From JBFWYO01 sp050186335 (GTDB lineage Bacteria > Pseudomonadota > Alphaproteobacteria > Bin65): a stretch of DNA of 41,919 bases. How positions within the stretch are numbered: the stretch's first letter is position 1; each line of letters starts with the position of its first letter. Where the stretch lies: positions 1 through 41,919 of the forward strand of contig JBFWYO010000038.1 in the NCBI GenBank assembly GCA_050186335.1, read 5' to 3'. A model generated the notes under the pieces. That model searched no databases. It had not been told where the DNA came from and saw only the letters and a program-made list of their open reading frames with translations. This document shows, piece by piece, positions 41,041 to 41,919 of the stretch. A program made the translations under genes and the position numbers.

Positions 41041-41733
41041 ATGAACAAAAGATTGAAATCGGTGGCCGGCGTGGATGGCTGCCGCGGCGGCTGGATCATG
41101 GTCCGCAAGGATCCCGCGCGCGACGATGTTTCCGTGCATATCGCAACGAATTGGCGCGATTTGCCCCCGACCGACATGATCGCCGTCGACATGCCGATCG
41201 GTTTGCCGAACCGGGGCGCGCGCGGCTGCGATCGCTTGGCACAGACCTTGTTGGGCGCGCGCCGCTCGAGCGTGTTTCTGGGCTTTCGGCGGCCGTTGTT
41301 GAACTTTGCCGATTATCCGTCCGCGAACGCCTGGGGCAAGCGGATCGACGGCAAGGGGCTCGCCAAACAGGCCTGGTTCCTGCTGCCGAAAATCCGCGAA
41401 CTTGACGAAATCCTGACGCCGCCATTGCAGGCACGCATCCGCGAATGCCACCCGGAATTGGCGTTCGCGTCGCTGGCGGGCGCGCCGATGCGCTATGCCA
41501 AGCGCGACCCGCGCGGCGAACGCGCGCGCATGAAGGCACTCCGCGCCGCCGGATTCGGCGAGTTGCCGCACTGGTTGAAAGCGCTCGACCGCAGATTGGC
41601 CAAGCCCGACGATCTTCTGGATGCGTGCGTATTATGCTGGCAGGCCGAACGCCTCGTGCGCGGAACGGCGAAACGCCTGCCGCACCGCCCACAGCGCGAT
41701 GCGCACGGGCTGCGTATGGAGATCTGGTATTGA
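41041..41733 (+). CDS. DUF429 family protein (predicted RNase H-like fold)
   Basis: A 230-residue protein with the DUF429 marks VAGVDGCRGGWIMV (an acidic first strand), MIAVDMPIGLPNRGARGCDRLAQTLLGARRSSVFLGFRRPLL, the conserved RECHPELAFASLAG, and the C-terminal DDLLDACVLCWQAERL. COG descriptions predict an RNase H-like nuclease, since the conserved acidic residues fit this fold, but no activity is established. It is divergent from metY, with 246 bases between them. ATG 41041 has no strong ribosome site. Confidence 0.85.
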   Translation: MNKRLKSVAGVDGCRGGWIMVRKDPARDDVSVHIATNWRDLPPTDMIAVDMPIGLPNRGARGCDRLAQTLLGARRSSVFLGFRRPLLNFADYPSANAWGKRIDGKGLAKQAWFLLPKIRELDEILTPPLQARIRECHPELAFASLAGAPMRYAKRDPRGERARMKALRAAGFGELPHWLKALDRRLAKPDDLLDACVLCWQAERLVRGTAKRLPHRPQRDAHGLRMEIWY

Positions 41734-41751
41734 GGCGCAGCCGCGCCTGCG

Positions 41752-41770
41752 GCCCATCCTTCGATACGCG
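41752..41770. repeat. Third copy of the 19-mer end of the 13.9-kb element
   Basis: GCCCATCCTTCGATACGCG is identical to 13891-13909 and, inverted, to 14013-14031. Here it is followed by TCCCTTTCGCTTCGCTCCGGG rather than the rest of the 141-bp element, and the transposase tail begins 48 bases later, so no opposite end is seen in the window. Confidence 0.7.
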
Positions 41771-41817
41771 TCCCTTTCGCTTCGCTCCGGGCCGCTACTC
41801 AGCGACTGTGTTGTTGG

Positions 41818-41919
41818 TCAAGCGTTTTGCCAAGGGATTTTATCTCTGAGGATGGCGTTGAGTATGGTGAGTAGCTTGTGCATGGCGGCGACGAGGGCGA
41901 CCTTTGGCGGTTTGCCGTT
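41818..41919 (-). mobile_element. IS110-family transposase, C-terminal end (cut by window)
   Basis: The minus-strand frame at the right edge reads NGKPPKVALVAAMHKLLTILNAILRDKIPWQNA followed by TGA. The GKPPKVALVAAMHKLLTILNAILRD pattern is the highly typical C-terminus of IS110/IS116-type DEDD transposases. Only 33 residues lie inside the window. IS110 elements lack long inverted ends, so the element border cannot be set, but it probably lies just beyond the stop, close to 41800. Confidence 0.8.

Overview
The window is GC-rich, densely coding DNA from an alphaproteobacterium (inference). Supporting signs are the overlapping speD-speE pair, a small heat-shock gene with an RpoH-type promoter and a ROSE-type RNA thermometer, several LLM-flavin and acyl-CoA genes, a TRAP transporter, and short dispersed intergenic repeats built on CCATCCTTCGA. 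I cannot fix the order or genus. No rRNA, tRNA or CRISPR array is visible. The first gene (mmsA, 5' part only) and the last (an IS110-type transposase tail) are cut by the window ends.

Layout. 1-4117: acyl-CoA metabolism: methylmalonate-semialdehyde dehydrogenase (partial), then a divergent run of AMP-dependent acyl-CoA ligase, frameshifted thiolase, DUF35 partner and an enoyl-CoA hydratase remnant. 4163-5430: two tandem Tat-exported DUF882 (M15-like) proteins. 5434-8625: dctP-dctQ-dctM TRAP transporter, with an inverted repeat between dctP and dctQ. 8665-13867: APH-like phosphotransferase, SAM methyltransferase with a divergent TetR gene, and an LLM oxidoreductase with a divergent IclR gene, both regulator pairs separated by clear palindromes. 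14055-20006: speE/speD, a long acyl-CoA dehydrogenase, a D-2-hydroxyacid (hydroxyglutarate-type) FAD dehydrogenase and Sua5. 20100-24788: a 1562-residue secreted tandem-repeat adhesin with a type I secretion C-terminus. 25201-28307: CysQ and an orphan molybdenum hydroxylase large subunit.

28439-32291 holds the AmmeMemoRadiSam system: a radical SAM protein (AmrS) and, convergent to it beyond a PhyH dioxygenase, a MEMO-AMMECR1 fusion preceded by a tiny lipoprotein gene. This is the least understood biology here. 32380-33144 is a SRAP/YedK DNA-crosslink protein whose start codon lies in a 14-bp tandem duplication. 33164-35841 is a second LLM oxidoreductase with divergent MarR and fumarylacetoacetase-family genes. 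35986-36582 is the heat-shock locus. 36679-40794 carries a thioesterase and the tight run metY - alpha/beta hydrolase - malonyl-CoA decarboxylase; the metY leader contains two tandem terminator-like hairpins, suggesting attenuation. A DUF429 protein and the transposase tail close the window.

The genes look chromosomal: mostly catabolism of acyl-CoA, branched-chain and aromatic-type substrates, mixed with housekeeping genes. Signs of genome wear are two damaged genes at 2.4-4.1 kb, a 141-bp element with 19-bp perfect inverted ends at 13.9 kb (the same 19-mer recurs at 41.75 kb), and the insertion-sequence end.
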